64,000 nt of DNA from Avena insularis (GCA_023614405.1 CM042694.1:134793711-134857710); one strand, 5' to 3'. Shown: positions 33,402 to 46,780, numbered from the stretch's first letter. The notes: generated by a model from the sequence alone, not told the origin. Translations and numbers: made by a program.

Positions 33402-36400
33402 AACAAGAATCTCGCCCCGAGATTCCTAGGAAAAAGAAAACAACACAAGGAGAGGCGGGTGTTCGAACGAAGGTGACCTTCACGTTCCCAAGGTGATGAA
33501 CAACGGAATGGTGCGACCACTACACCTTGCAAACTTGCTAGACTTGTCGCGAGTCTTGCGTTTTGCTTGAGAAACAACGGTTAGAGGAGTTGAAGGATTG
33601 TCGTGAGACAAGAAGGATAGGATGAACATAGCTTTGGTTTTCTCAAGAAACAAGATAAAAGAATAGAACCACTTGTGAAAGAAAGGACAAGATGATGCAT
33701 CATGGATAAAGAAAGACACACCATTAAGATTAAAGATTTACTGCTACGAGAGAGGATGAAGCTTTGTCTCACCGGAAGAAAAGAGCTAGATTGGAGAGGT
33801 TTTGAACCACTATGACAATAGCATCGTATCTTCTCTCGGATTTGAGAAATGAAGCCCGGAAACAATATTGCCTTCAAACAATAGAGTCCCTTGATATCCA
33901 TAGAAAGATTTAGTTAGACATCGTCGGATTAGATTTTGTTACGCCGGTAAGACCCAAAGGATCACGCAATTGAGGTGCGCGGATATAACTTCCAGAGACG
34001 GATGTGAAGCCAGATCATGGTGGAATCCCGAGAAGCAAAAAAAACATGGAGGATCTGGAGTTTATCGTAGAGATACTTATTGCTTCTTTAGCCTTGAGGC
34101 TAACGCAATAGATTTGCGGCTGATGGCATCAACCATAATTGGCTTTACCACCGAAAAAGAATTGATGAAACAAAAGAGGGAGATAATTCCTTTCATCTTG
34201 TTTGGGGATGTCAAGCACCGGTAAAAACGAGGATAGAAAAAGAGTTTGCGTTTGTTTCCACCAGATAATTGAGGATTTTGCTCCGTGTAGAAAGGGTGAG
34301 ATCACCAACAAGAGATTATTAATTACTTTCTTCGAGAGAGCACTCCGGAAAAACAAAGACGGAAGTAAAAGTATCGAGGGATAAAGGCCACTTCTAACTT
34401 CCGTGGAATGAGTGAAGTCACATTAATTCACCAATTCAATGTACAAGAGCGAATGATAAGAGTAGTGATATGGTAGCTACTCCATCCCGCACTCAAAGCA
34501 TTACTCCGCACATGAATAAGAAAACCATGCAACCCAACTACCGAAACAAACTGAAGGTATTGACAAAATGAACTCATAGAACTCCGTTAGAAAACAAGGA
34601 TTGATGCAAACGATTCACCGGATTCATAGATAGATAAATAGGGTGATGTTGTCGTCATGTCGGAAGTACCAAGCCACCGGAAAGATATGAAGGAAGATTA
34701 CGGAGAAGAACTGCAAGATTCAACAGCTACAGAAAAGATAGCACCAACTTGAACAGAAGGAAAACAAGATCTGGAAGGTCTCCATGGCCTCCGGTGGATT
34801 GAGCATAGATGATAGAACGAGAGGGTTTCAAAAGATCACTTGACGAGACTGAGGCGAAAAGAACTCCATGTTCTTCTTGAAAAGATTGAGAGAGATTTAG
34901 CAGTCTTGAGGAAAACTTCGGCGGAACGACGATGATAACTTGCCAACAAGGAACAACTCCGGATTGGTTTAAGATGGAGGATGGAATTAACAATGGACTT
35001 GCTAATTCCAGAATTGAAGCAGTGTATTTAGCAGAAGGACGTGGTCGAGATAGGTGACTTCAAGAAGCCAGAATTCACGCTTTGAGACTTTGCACACAGG
35101 CAGTGCTCACGAAGCTTGAGAGAAAGAGACACGGATGACCTTCCATGTCCTTCCATTGATATAGAATAGGTAAGCATATTAACAACATATGCCACCATGG
35201 ATTAACAGGATATTCCCAGAATATCAAGTTTAAGAGGCGGGAGAAACGAACAAATGCTCGAAACACTTTCTGAGCTCAACGCTCTTAGAAAGAACAATAT
35301 TAAGAGCACGGGTTCGTGTTGAATAATATGCACTGGAAGAATAGACTATCTGGTCCTTCAGAAGAAAAAGAAATGTCACCTGGTTCACATTGTCGATTGG
35401 ATCACCGGTTACAAAGATAAAGAGATCTTGGATAAAGATGAGATGATAGATCATACCTTAAGCAAAGCTATCAGAGACGAAAAGATGCAATTTCCCTCGT
35501 ATCCAGGAGAATTTTGCAGATATGGAGTGGAAAAAGAGGTGCAGCATGAGGAACAGATGATAGACCGCCGTAGTGCCTTGGGAAACTCCGGATTGCCAAA
35601 GATGCTTGAATATGCATAGATATGATCACGGTGTACTCAAAATCACAGGAGATAACCGTCACCATTTGGAAGATAGAGTTGGTAGCATTTTCCATATTTC
35701 ACTCATGATAAGTGTCGTATAGGTATGCCGAGAACCAAATTACAATCACCAGCATCGGATCGACACACGTTATGTAATTAGCCCAAGAGAATTGTTGATG
35801 AAACGAAACTCCAGGATTAAGCGCCGGTGACAAAAGAATGAGTTAGCATGAACATGCTGATAAAAGGGAGATAGATAATGTTTCACACACGACTGAAAAG
35901 GAGTGTGGAAACACAGATGTATCAAAGAAAAAAATTCCGCATTTTTTGGCATTAAAATACCAATAGATGCGCAAAATCACTTATCAGGTAGCGATTAGCA
36001 ACTGATGCTTGCACAGAATGTGGATTTGCTAGAAGGAAGGACACCCTTAAGAAGATGGCACCGGTTAACAAGGAGTCAGATAGATCACGCCGGTTTTCAA
36101 AAGCCTGTCAGTATGGAATGTACCAACAGTTGATAACCAAAAGGCCGATAAAGATAACATGTCGGATGCAACAGATAGACAAGGAATTACACACACACAC
36201 ACACACTTCCTATGGTACTACGGAAACCCAGAACACGTGAATCCTAGTTTGAATTTTAAGAAGAGGATTGAAAACATTACACTTCCTTACCAGAAAAAGG
36301 TGGGTGGGTGGGTAAGAAGAAAAGTGGAAGCAGTCCTACTCTCGCGTTTTGTTTTTCCCTAATATACATAGCTACCAAAAATATTTGCTAGACAGACAAC

Positions 36401-36430
36401 GACCATTTGGCTGAGACCCTGAAGGGCGGG
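33402..36430 (-). other. LARD internal domain, non-coding
   Basis: Stops are frequent in all frames; the longest open stretches are about 100 codons and match nothing I know. A (CA)n microsatellite lies at about 36188-36206. The content is rich in AAG/GAT words, like the spacer RNA of other LARDs. Confidence 0.75.
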
Positions 36431-36445
36431 ATGGCTCTGATACCA
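36431..36445 (-). other. LARD primer-binding site, initiator methionine tRNA
   Basis: Minus-strand TGGTATCAGAGCC begins two bases from the 5' LTR end. This is the standard complement to the 3' end of plant initiator methionine tRNA. The same site is present in Copia 3. Confidence 0.9.
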
Positions 36446-36447
36446 AT

Positions 36448-39400
36448 TGTAACTACCTCGGTGAATTACGCTCCTAGTTACAAGCCTGGATGAGCACTAA
36501 TGGTTGAAATAGTACGGTGGGGCCCAAATGCCACTCACAGGTAGACCTTTCGGCCGTCCCAACCATTTCTAAGCATCGGGACCAGAACGGGCGGCGTAAT
36601 CGGCAGGCGAAGGGATCAACTACATACACAAATGAGTATGTATGCAAGCCACCATACAACAGTACATCAGAGCCATTCCATCTAAAAAGAAAGGAAATAT
36701 AGCAACGCCATACGGCAAGATCCAAACATCCTAGATAGATATAGTAGTTTAGGATATCTCCTCATACATCAAACATCAGAGTAACAAGCGGAAGCGGAAA
36801 ACAAGATCCGAGTACGTATAAGAAGCAAATCGGCATAAGATGCCCCATAATAAACACATCCCGCCCACAGATCTCACGGATCCCCGTTCCCGGAATCTCT
36901 ACACCGAATGATCGTTGCCCACATCGTCCGTCTCCTCCACCCAGTATCCATCTTGCGAGGGTACCTGTTCATCTGAACCAAATAATTTATCGTGTGAGAC
37001 CCTAGGGGTACTCATCAAGTCTTTATGCCGCTAAAGGGGACACAACCTGGGGTGACGCAATTGCAGCAAAAGATAAACCCTAGCAATTCTATAGATACTC
37101 GCTAACCATCTGCCTAACCAAAGATAGACGGACGTCCGTGAATTAATAACAACAGTTATAACGGTAATCTTAACAGATCCATCCTCCTCCTCGCTACATC
37201 GACGAGGCGGAAGCGATTTAACAACCCCCATCCGCTGGCAGTTTTATTATCCATTCCATGAGTGTTGCACTATTTACTAGTCAAGTACTTAGTCGATAAA
37301 AGCGGTACTTTAGTTATGCTTGTCTATGATCGAGAACCGTGCTCCAAGTCGTCCATAACGCATGACACGGCTTTCAGAAAGTTTTACCCTGCAGGGGTGC
37401 ACAAATAGCAACACACACTCGATCAACCTCGGAAAAACCAAATCAAAACCAACGAGGCAGTCACGACAAAGCGATCACAGGATTCAGAAATATTTCAGGG
37501 GGCCACCCCATTGAGCTACCCACAACGGTTAGGACTCGAGACGGCCTCAAGGTTTGTGGAGCCTGTAAACGACTGGGAACCCGAAAGTGTGACTGGGCTT
37601 GTCGACATAAAACGGGTCACGGCCCTAACAAGACAAAGGTGCGCAAGACTCGCACAATTTAAAATAAAGCAAGAAAGCGTGGCATAAGTACAGGATAGTA
37701 AATAAAACCTCAAACTAGTTTGTGGCCCCAAGAAATAAGAATGAATCAAGCTCGCTCAGGGGTTCATAAGCCTCCGGATGTGGATAGCGAATATTCAAGG
37801 AACAGAATCAAGTACTCGGGGTCCCACGGACACAAGTGAGCCTGAAAAACCAAATAGAATATGGCTCACCGATGCCACTTTCATTAGTTATCCCATTACT
37901 ACTCGAGATTAAGTTGTATAGGTACCTCGTTACCCATCGACACTCACATACCCTACACATGTGTTCTACGACTGCATGGCTCAAACAACTCCTGTAGTAA
38001 TGGCTCATGGGATGGAGGAACAAGCTTCGGTGGGGTTTAAAAGTAAAGGCTATGCAATACTTGGGATTCAGATTAATGCAAACGCGACTCAATGATGCAA
38101 GAACAAGATAGAGGCAATAGGTACTATATGTATGCAAGCATGTGGTAGTGCTTGCCTGGCAGCTCCGTTGAAGCAAGGGAAGGATCTGGGTAGTGCTCCT
38201 GGGTATCTTGATATATCCCCGTCATTGCCTATTCAAGAAGAACCAAACAAACAAGGGCCAACATAAATAAAGTGCGCAAGCATATGAATTAAATGCGACA
38301 AGCAAACAATCATGCCATGATGAATGATGCACAATTTGCATGGCAATAAAGTAGCATGGCATGGGTGAGGTGTGGAATACAATAATAAAGCATTTAATTG
38401 AGTTTTGACCACATTTTAACCTCAAAATAGTTGCTGTAAACTTTATATTTATATGATGCATGCTTCAAAACAAAACATGGAATGCATAAACAGAAAGGTC
38501 TCATCGAGCTAATCATTTTAGACATATCATTTGTTAAATTTGGACTTATAAAACAAAAGTTATTAATTAATTAGGGCAAAGGGCATTTTATTGTAATTTA
38601 ATCAACTTGGAAAAATAAAGTGTCCAAAAATATATTTTGAATGGCATATTTGAATTCCTCACATTTTTCTGATTTCAAAACATATATTATTTGTATTATT
38701 TGGAAATATAATTTAAAAGTTATATTAAAACATATTTGAATTTTGAATTTGAAATAATTTGGAAAAGATTTGAATTAAAACAGAATACATAAAAGGTTTT
38801 TGTCACTCGGCCCAGAGCTAGCCACAGCCAATGACCAGTGGGGTCATCTTACGACTGGCAGCAATTTTTCTTACATCATGAGCTACCCAAATAAGCGAAT
38901 GACAGGGGCCACAAAGATCCATGGGTCCACATGCCACGGACGGTCTGGGCTGCCACGCGGCACGGCGAGGGAGCGCGGGTTAAGGTTTACAAAAGGCTAG
39001 GGGGTGTTCTGTAAAAGTGCTAGCGCGGCTGACTAGTGGGCCAGGCGGACCGCGGGTTTAGCCACAAAAAGGTGCAGGGGGTTAAGTGGAAAACGACCAT
39101 GGCCTGTACTGTTCCTCTTCTCGCTGAGCCGCGGATCGATGAGCGACAGCGCGGGGCGGGGGATCGATCCTGGGACCTAGGGCTCACATGAGGTGTGAGC
39201 CATCGCGGTGGCTTGGGCTTGACAAGAAGGGGTTGGGGCCTAGATGGGGTCTTCTTGGCGAGGGAAGCGGCGGCTGGGCTCGTCGGTGCACCGAGGGTGT
39301 CTGACGAACGTCCCGGCGGATCTAGGGGCGGACGGGCGAGGCGGGCATGCCAAGGGGTTAAGTGGCTCACCGTGGGCTGTCGGCGTGGTCGGTTCGCTCG

Positions 39401-41096
39401 AGGCGCAGGATCGACGCCGACGCAGAGACCAAGCTAGGGTTTGGACGTCGGGCTCAACTGCACCGGCCTGGTGCTCCTCTGCCGGCTCGTGCATGTGGTG
39501 ACGTAGGGGAGCTCCACGGCCTTCCTCGACACCAGCGATCATCACGCCACCGGCTGGAAGAGGGGGGTCGGAGGAGACCGACGGTGGCCGGCGAGAGAGA
39601 GAGGTCGGTGGTGGAGAGGGAGGGGAGGAGCGGCAGGCGCTCTGGGCGGATCTGGGGGAGGCAGAGGGGAGCCGGGGATGGTGGTAGGTAGCAGAGAGAG
39701 GGGGAGGTGCCGTGGAGAAGTGGTGGAGGGAAAAGGTGGCCTCGGCCTTTTCTGCCTCTCCTCCTCGAGCACGTGCTTTCGGGCGAGTGGGCAGGAAGGG
39801 GGTGGCTTCCAGGTGGGACCAGAGGGAGAGGCCAAGTAGGCAGGGGCAGGCTCGGGCTAGGGGGACACAAGGCAGGGAGAGGAGAGAGGGAGAGAGGGTA
39901 GGCTCGGGTTAGGGTTTTGGGGGAGCCTCGGGTGAGCTAGGCTCGGTTAGGGTTTGGTATGAGGGTAGCTAGGGCAGGGGTGAGGTGGCCAGGGAGAGAG
40001 GGTGGCCGGTGGGGCCAAGCTAGGTGAGAGAGAGAGGCCGAGAGAGAGGGAGGTGAGAGCTAGGGACGCTCGGTTTAGGGTTTAGGAGAGGGGGTATGGT
40101 GATGATGGGGTAGATGATAGGGAGGAGCTTAGCTAGAGGGTAAGAGAGAGAGATGAGTGGGATGATTAGGGTTTAGCTACTTGCTTGCACCAAGCTAGAT
40201 CAACAAGAATAGGTGGATGAGGGTATGGATGGGGATAGATGTAGTTTTTAGCATGTCCCAAACAAAACAAGCATGAAGAGAGGTAGAGAGAGATGGGAGA
40301 AAAGATCCACTCAAAATTCAAATAAAACCCAAAGGACAAGCAAAAGGTGGTACTTGCATGGCCCATGCATAAATAATTAATGCCATGATTATCCTTGTGA
40401 AAACAATATTATTAACAAGGCATTATTACTATGCATTACCCAAAAAGGTGGAGTAAGGCCAAGCAACAGAAACAAGTGAAAGTTTCAGATGAATTAGATG
40501 GAGATGCTCACATTTGATTATAATTGGTACTTGCTAGTGTGTTTATTCCACTAGATGTTTAGTAGTCCCAATAATACCCCAACATGAGCATAACTCCATG
40601 ATAATCCATGTGGAAGCTAGGAAGAAGGGTTCCACTCACAAGGCATGCAAAGGTGGCCATGTGGCTCTCATATATCAATGATGTGAAAACAACATGATGC
40701 TAAGATGAGAGCATGTGGAAAAATAGAATTGGATCCATCCTAACCCACATGAGCTAGAGGTAAAGCCAATAAGTGCCAAGCTCATATTTAGCTGGGTGGT
40801 GGAATTATAAGGTGGTGAAAGAAAGGTGGTGGAGTTAATAAAAGATATGCCCCCAACTCAACTTGGGCATTTAAACAATATATCAAGACCCAAATACAAT
40901 ATCAAGAGGCAAATACAATTGACAATGCATATGAGAGAAGAACCAAATGAAAAAGGGTTTTATGTGATGCTCAAATGCAAGGTGGCATGATGACATGAGC
41001 ATGATATAATGATGATGCAACAATTATATATATGAAGTAGCATCTATATAGACTAGGCTAGTAGCATTGCAATTGTTAGACAATTGGGATGCTACA
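36448..41096 (-). repeat. LARD 5' LTR (right), 4649 bp
   Basis: Aligns end to end with 28742-33387. From about 39510 to 41096 the two differ at only a handful of sites, while 37190-37700 and 38840-39520 differ from their partners by dense clusters of substitutions and small indels. Confidence 0.93.
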
Positions 41097-44000
41097 AACA
41101 TTAGTTTGTTTCTCGAAGAAGTCGACGATCTCCTCGGCTGGGCGGTCCACCGCCTGATAGTCTAGCACCATATTCCAGGAAGATCCTGCTGGTGGCGCCG
41201 GTGGCCTAGAGGCAATGGCGGCGACATCCACGTCAGGCCTGTGCAAACGCACCATTGAGAGGGTAGCCTTGGCACCAGCCACCAACTGCTGCCTCACGCA
41301 CTCGCGAACCACGGACATATCCTGGAATTTGGTCAGGAGAGCCAGCAGGCTTGATGGAGTGTCATCCAGCGGGAACATCGCCCGATAGATGTTCTTCAAA
41401 CACGACTATGACTTCTTCAGGAAGAACAGCACTCGCGAGGCGTGATCCTGCAGGGTCGCCAATGTAGTCGCACGATCATGATCTACCCAGAAGTATCCAC
41501 TCTCCTGAAGTTGCTCCTGGGTGAGATCATGAAGGCGGATGGCAATCCTATCCCTCTCCTCCTGCGGATGGCGTGCGCTAACAACTACACGAAGCAGCAT
41601 CAACAGCATGAGTACAACGTACCATTGCGACTAACTACAAAGGAAAAGATGAGGATGAGCAAACTAACACTTAAACTGGTCGCCCAGCTGCGTCACCTCG
41701 CCAAGCAGATATTGCTCGCGGGCGGCGGCTTTTTTAGCCTTCGACTTCCACACGTTCGCGCTACCGTGGATCACGGGCAACTCACGCTCCAGTTGCTTAA
41801 CGCGATCACGAAGTCGCGAAAGCAAGGACAGCTCCTCTACCCTGGAGCGCGGTGGTGCCACTGTATCCTCAAGAGATGGCGAGTCCTGGGTTCCCCCCCC
41901 CAGGACCACTTGATGTACCCTACCACAAAGTCAAGCCAGAGGAAAATAAGGCGACCAACTTAACACAAAGTCAAAAGTAACAGATGCATTCAGGATCAGC
42001 ATAAAGTATCCACAAACACACTCGCCAGCAGGCATGTTCTCCAATCAAAAGGACAATTCATCAACTATTACAAAAAAACTAACTATGGAGCAGCTGGCTT
42101 CTTCGACTTCGATGGCTTCGGGGGCTTCATCAAGTCTGTGGCAGTATCAGACGCCACTGACTTTCCGCCAGCTCCTGAGGCCGAAGCCTTCGCGGCCTTC
42201 TTAGCACGCTGGAGCTCCTCCAAATACTTGGCAACGGTATTTATCAAGGAATGGCCATATTTGGCACAGGCAATTGCAAAGGGAGCGAATACTACCTGCT
42301 GACCATCCACGCCAACAGTCATCGTCTTCGACACCGTAGAGGGATCTATCTCGACTCCGTGGGCTTGCACCATGGCAAGTGACATGGTCGCGCCAACCGC
42401 GCGGAGGGAGTTCTTGTATGTGGCAGGCACACCCCCGGCGAGTGACTCCACCAGCTCGTCCACATTGTCGACCAGCTCCGCCTTCGGCATCAACTCCTCC
42501 CGGAGGCGACTAAGGGTGACCTTGGCCTTGGACAACGTATTTTGGACAGCGGCGCTACGGTCCTCGACTGTAGACACCACGCCCGCCAGAGCGTCATCGC
42601 GATAAAGGGCCTGCGGGTCAAAGCTCAAATCGCCAGCATCTGCACAGAAAACCCACACATGGATGAAATCTCTAGCGCCACCGGCAAAACTATAGACGCA
42701 AAGAAGAACAACAATAAAATATCTACCGGCAAAGGTACCCGAGAGGGCCTTGGCGACTGAGAATAGTTGCTCTTCGAACAACTTTTCCCTAGCCGCAAAG
42801 GAGGCACGCAGATCCTCTTCGCGCTTATGTGCATCATTACGAGCCGCGATTGCCTCGTCGCGCCCCTTCACAGCTGCGGCTAACGTCTTTTCCAAGGTGG
42901 CAACGTTGCGCAGTAAAGCATTATGCTCGGCTACATGGCAACCAAAAGTTGACTATCAGTCGACTATACCAAAAAAAAAGAGGACAAAAAAGAATAAGTG
43001 TCGAACACTCACTTTCGACAACGCGGTGACGCGACTCCAGCATTGCATGCTGGCGGCCCATTGCCATCACTTGCTCCGCCACTTGCGCGGCTGCCTTTAC
43101 AAGGAGCTGTCGCACAAACAAGGAATCAAAGAGAGCAACAAAGAGCGTTGACTTCCATACTAAAAGAAGGAAAGATATACTGACATGATCCTCCAGCGAC
43201 TCCGAAGAAGATTGTTGAACGGTCATCCGAGCAACCATTCGATGTTCCCCTACATGAGGAGAGCTCGAAGAGTTGTGCCCGGAATGGGCCGCCGCCGGAG
43301 GAGAAGGAGCACGCTCGACCTCTACCTTGGCCCTTAAAGCCGCGACTCCCGATTCTTTCAAAAACTCGACGTCGCTAGAAGATGACGACGCCTCTTGACT
43401 ACAAGATCAAATCCACATTGAGAAAAGGGCAAAACCAACAAGAAGAAAAACAGAAAAGAATGAATGACCTAGCAAACTTACTAGTTAAAGTTGTCAAGAT
43501 CAAACGTGGCTGCCGCCCATTCCGACGAAGACTCCTTCGGCAATCACATCTTCTTGCGAGAAGATGGTGCCACAACCCTCACAGGAACGGCTGGAATTGG
43601 TGACTCCGTGCCAATAGCCGTGTCTCCTGGAGTCGAAGGAGTCGACGCCTTGGAGTCCTCGCTATGCAAACGCTTGCGAGTATCCGGGCTCTCGGACTCG
43701 GGGGCTTCCTCTTCCACATCAGAAGGGGCAGTCGACTCAGACTCGTCCTCTTCCAAAGCTTCGCGAGGAATAATCCCCTCAGGGAGAGGAGGCATACAAG
43801 GCGACACCGCCCAATCCTGCATACAAACAGAGCAAGTAAGCAAACAGAAAGACAATGATGAAAATAAGCTACTGCGTAGCACAACTATACCTCAGGAGGA
43901 GGATTCGAAGCACCAAAAGGAGGAACAACTGGTTCACTCGGAAGCACATCCTTGACAGTGCACTTCGTGACCAGTCGAATCCTCTTATCCACCTCACTCG

Positions 44001-44910
44001 CGGACATGCCATCGGCAGACACGCGAGTGGCATCATCAGCGCCACTCCATTGAAACATGGGATGGACTCTAGCTTGGAGAGGCAGGACGCGACGGTGCAG
44101 CCAAGTTCTGATAAGAGCGCAGCCTCCCTCTTCTGCGCCTATGCGACTTTCAAGGTCGCAGACGCACTAATACAGCACGTCCGTCTCCGCGAGTTCGCCA
44201 GGCATAACTACGTTCTTCCAAGAATGCATCTTCTTGCAGGGAGTCGTCGGATCGAAGGGCACGAGTCCAAAGTGCTCATCTTTGGCCTTCTGATCACGGA
44301 CATAGAACCATTTGTCCCTCCATCCCTGGACGAACTTGGGAAGCTTGATGTCGAAGTAGGTGGCGGATGGGTCGACATGGATGCCGCAACCACCTACGTC
44401 ATAAACTAAAGAGCCAGATGCGGACTGACGCTTCAATTTAAACAAGCGCTTGAAAAGACCAAAGTGTGGCTCGATTCCGAGCCAGCACTCGCAAAGGGTG
44501 ATGAAGCAGGTGATGTGGAGAATCGAATTTGGGGACAGCTGATGGAGCTGGAGCCCGTAGAAGCAAAGAATACCCCTAAGAAAGGGGTGGAGAGGCAAGG
44601 AGAGACCTCGAATGACGAATGCGAGAAACATCACTCAAAAACCAGCGGGAGGAGTAGGAATGGTCTCACCGCTGGGGATGCGCGCATCGGCGACTGCCGC
44701 AGAAATAACTCCATCCTGGCGAATAAGACGGAGATCCAATTCCTTGATGATGGAAGGGCACCATGCACCATTTGTCATGCGGGTGCCCGCAACCTTCTTC
44801 TTCACGCCGGTGGCAGCGCTGGTGCCCGCAGCAGCGGAGCCACCCTTCTTCTTCGTCGTGGCGACGGTGGCCGTGGAATCAGCGGCAACACCTCCTTTCT
44901 TTTTCCCTAT
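41097..44910 (-). pseudogene. Antisense spliced gene of the Tat element (putative gypsy-type transposon protein, Transposase_28-like)
   Basis: Encoded against gag-pol between integrase and 3' LTR. The first block (about 44910-43885) has the hallmark GLSLPLHPFLRGILCFYG, NSILHITCFITLCECWLGI and KWFYVRD segments that I associate with Pfam PF04195. It is broken by TGA at 44635 and TAG at 44167 without frame change, and the likely start reads ATA at 44910. A donor follows near 43884 and an acceptor at 43816 opens an acidic exon (PREALEEDESESTAPSD). Further blocks at 43361-42921, 42895-42083, 41909-41664 and 41399-41097 carry coiled-coil-like and Lys-rich sequence (PKPSKSKKPAAP). The last codons lie on the far side of the LARD, with a stop at 28719. 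Function in the family is unknown. Confidence 0.65.
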
Positions 44911-46278
44911 TGCGCGGCGGAGATGAGAGCGCAGAAAGTAGCTTGGAAACGAGCGAAAGTGGTCCAGCACTGTGGAGGAGATGAGCGCAGGGAAAAGCAG
45001 AAGAACAACAGCAATGGTGATGGCAGCAAGGAAGAAAGAGCGCAGATGGAAAATTACCGCCGTAGCACTGCTACTTAACCCCTGGGAGATGCAATCTAAC
45101 GGCTGACAAGCGTGGCACGCATCGCATTGGACACGTGGAGAAGAGGAAGCGCGAACAGTCCCCCCACTTCTACCATTACGCGCGGAAATCGAGGAGACGC
45201 GGTTAAAAATAAGATTACGCACGCCCAGTCAAATCAAAGTCAGAAAGTGGGACCCACCGCTCGTCGCGTCCCGTCAAACTCGCTCACGCGGGCAACTGAG
45301 GTCATACAAATGTCAGCACTGACGTCATCAAAGCTACGCAGCGGAAATCTTCGACTACATTAGTCCTTGCTGGAGTCTTCGACTCCACCAAGCACTCGGG
45401 GGCTACTCCCATAGGGAGCGCTGGCCGTGCACCCTACGACTTTTTCTTTCCTTGTTGCAGGAACATGGACAATCACAAAGCAAACCCAACCACTCGAAGC
45501 AACAGTTCGATTATGGACATGGGTTACTCCCATAGGGAGCACCGGAAACAAATTCGACTGAAAACAAACAAGCAAAAGACGACAGTAGTCGCAAAAATTC
45601 TTTAGTCCCTGCCTAAGTCTTCGACTGAAACAAGTAAGCAAAAAGACGACAGCAGTCACAAAAGTTCTTTAGTCCCTGCCTGAGTCTTCGACTCAACCAG
45701 GCACTCGGGGGATACTCCCATAGGGAGCGCTAGTCGCGCACCCTATGATTATTTACACAAGAACTATGTGTTGATAACAACCGCACTCGCAACTCTTGGT
45801 GACACCGCCTCACAAACTTTCCCTACAAAGAGACTACGTCTCCTGGGACGCCTGAATCGTCTCCGCGATGATAAAATTCGGATGCCGCACTTACGGCGTG
45901 AAGGTAAGACCTGAATAAGGCCTGACAACGCATTTAACTGCGCACTACCAGAAATGTATCCGTGCCTACAGGCACGATGAACATGCCTTGACGGACGCGT
46001 CGAGTGCTCACACCCATATAACTGGAATTCGACTCTTGTAAGACCTCCGCGGCCTGAGTCGAATTACACCAGCACTTTTCCAGATTTGAGTCCGGGGACT
46101 CGAATTTGAGTAGATTGCGTTGTTTCACCCTAAGGTGGTTAACTGATACCAATACTTCGGGTATATTAGGCACGCATATCAACAATCCCTATGACACGAA
46201 TAAAGGCAATCGAAATGTACTCATTTAGGCACTCGAAGGCTTCAAAAGTCCCCAGTCGAATATGTGATTCCACTGGAC
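44911..46278. other. Tat 3' non-coding region with CTCGGGGGCTACTCCCATAGG-type repeats
   Basis: The motif CACTCGGGGG(C/A)(T)ACTCCCATAG followed by GGAGCG recurs near 45390 and 45700, with shorter relatives near 45525 and 46275. These repeated purine blocks resemble the real polypurine tract. The start also holds the promoter region of the antisense gene. No sense coding frame. Confidence 0.6.
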
Positions 46279-46291
46279 ACTCGGGGGCTAC
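46279..46291 (+). other. Tat polypurine tract
   Basis: ACTCGGGGGCTAC immediately precedes the 3' LTR. Confidence 0.7.
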
Positions 46292-46780
46292 TGACATGGG
46301 TATACCCTACAGGTACTCGAGCTTGGTATATACGGTCCAAATACGTACAGGCCCACGGTGTCGCCAAGGCCCAGATGAAAGGACTCGAGTAACCTGTGGA
46401 CTCTCGATTGCTTGAAGGACAAGAAGAAGCTAAAGATAGAAAGTTTGAAGGGGAAAACCCTAACTTGTAACTGACTCGACCTGCTACCCGAGACCTAGCC
46501 CATCTATATAAAGGCTAGGAGGGGGCGGCGAGGAGGACACACACAACCCTAGTTTCCACAACCCTCGCCAGATTACATCTGCGCACCATTGTAACTTTCG
46601 ACTCCCTCGATAATTCCACGAGCAGACAAGCAGGAGTAGGGACCTCTACGAGGCCTAAACCTGGGTAAATCCTTTGTCCCCTGTGTGCTTGTTTGCTAGC
46701 CGATAGATGTCTCCAGCACTCCCTCCTTCTCCAAAACCCAAATCCATAACAATGGGCATTGACGAGGTAAACCCTCGTCA
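46292..46780 (+). repeat. Tat element 3' LTR, 489 bp
   Basis: Same length as the 5' LTR, with 14 substitutions and no indel by my count. Followed by the second GCCGG. Confidence 0.94.

Larger units (their letters stand above)
28742..41096 (-). mobile_element. LARD (large non-coding LTR retrotransposon derivative), TSD AACAT
   Basis: Two LTRs of 4646 and 4649 bp enclose only 3060 bp. The duplication AACAT is at 28737-28741 and 41097-41101. LTR ends are TGTAGCATCCC and GTAGTTACA (minus strand), with a methionine-tRNA primer site and a polypurine tract in correct positions. No gag or pol domain is found in either strand, so it must move with proteins from other elements. LTR and internal sizes match the LARD class described in Triticeae (Sukkula is the known example); I do not assign the family. 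Confidence 0.93.
21410..46780 (+). mobile_element. Tat-lineage Gypsy LTR retrotransposon, TSD GCCGG, split by a LARD
   Basis: Two 489-bp LTRs (TGACATGGG...CCTCGTCA) are flanked by GCCGG at 21405-21409 and 46781-46785. Without the nested LARD and its duplication the element is 13.0 kb. Gag, protease, RT, RNase H, a second RNase H and integrase lie in that order on the plus strand, and a spliced antisense gene lies between integrase and the 3' LTR; the two RNase H domains and antisense gene point to the Tat lineage. I count 14 substitutions between the LTRs, about 2.9 percent. Six stops and a frameshift inactivate the sense genes. Confidence 0.95.

Noticed and set aside
33388..36447. Hidden gag or pol in the LARD internal domain
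   Set aside because: Looking through all frames for zinc knuckle, DTGA, YVDD and integrase signatures gave nothing, and stops are dense.
44464..45078. Plus-strand frame of 204 codons in the Tat element
   Set aside because: It is the shadow of the antisense gene, which has recognisable protein segments on the minus strand.
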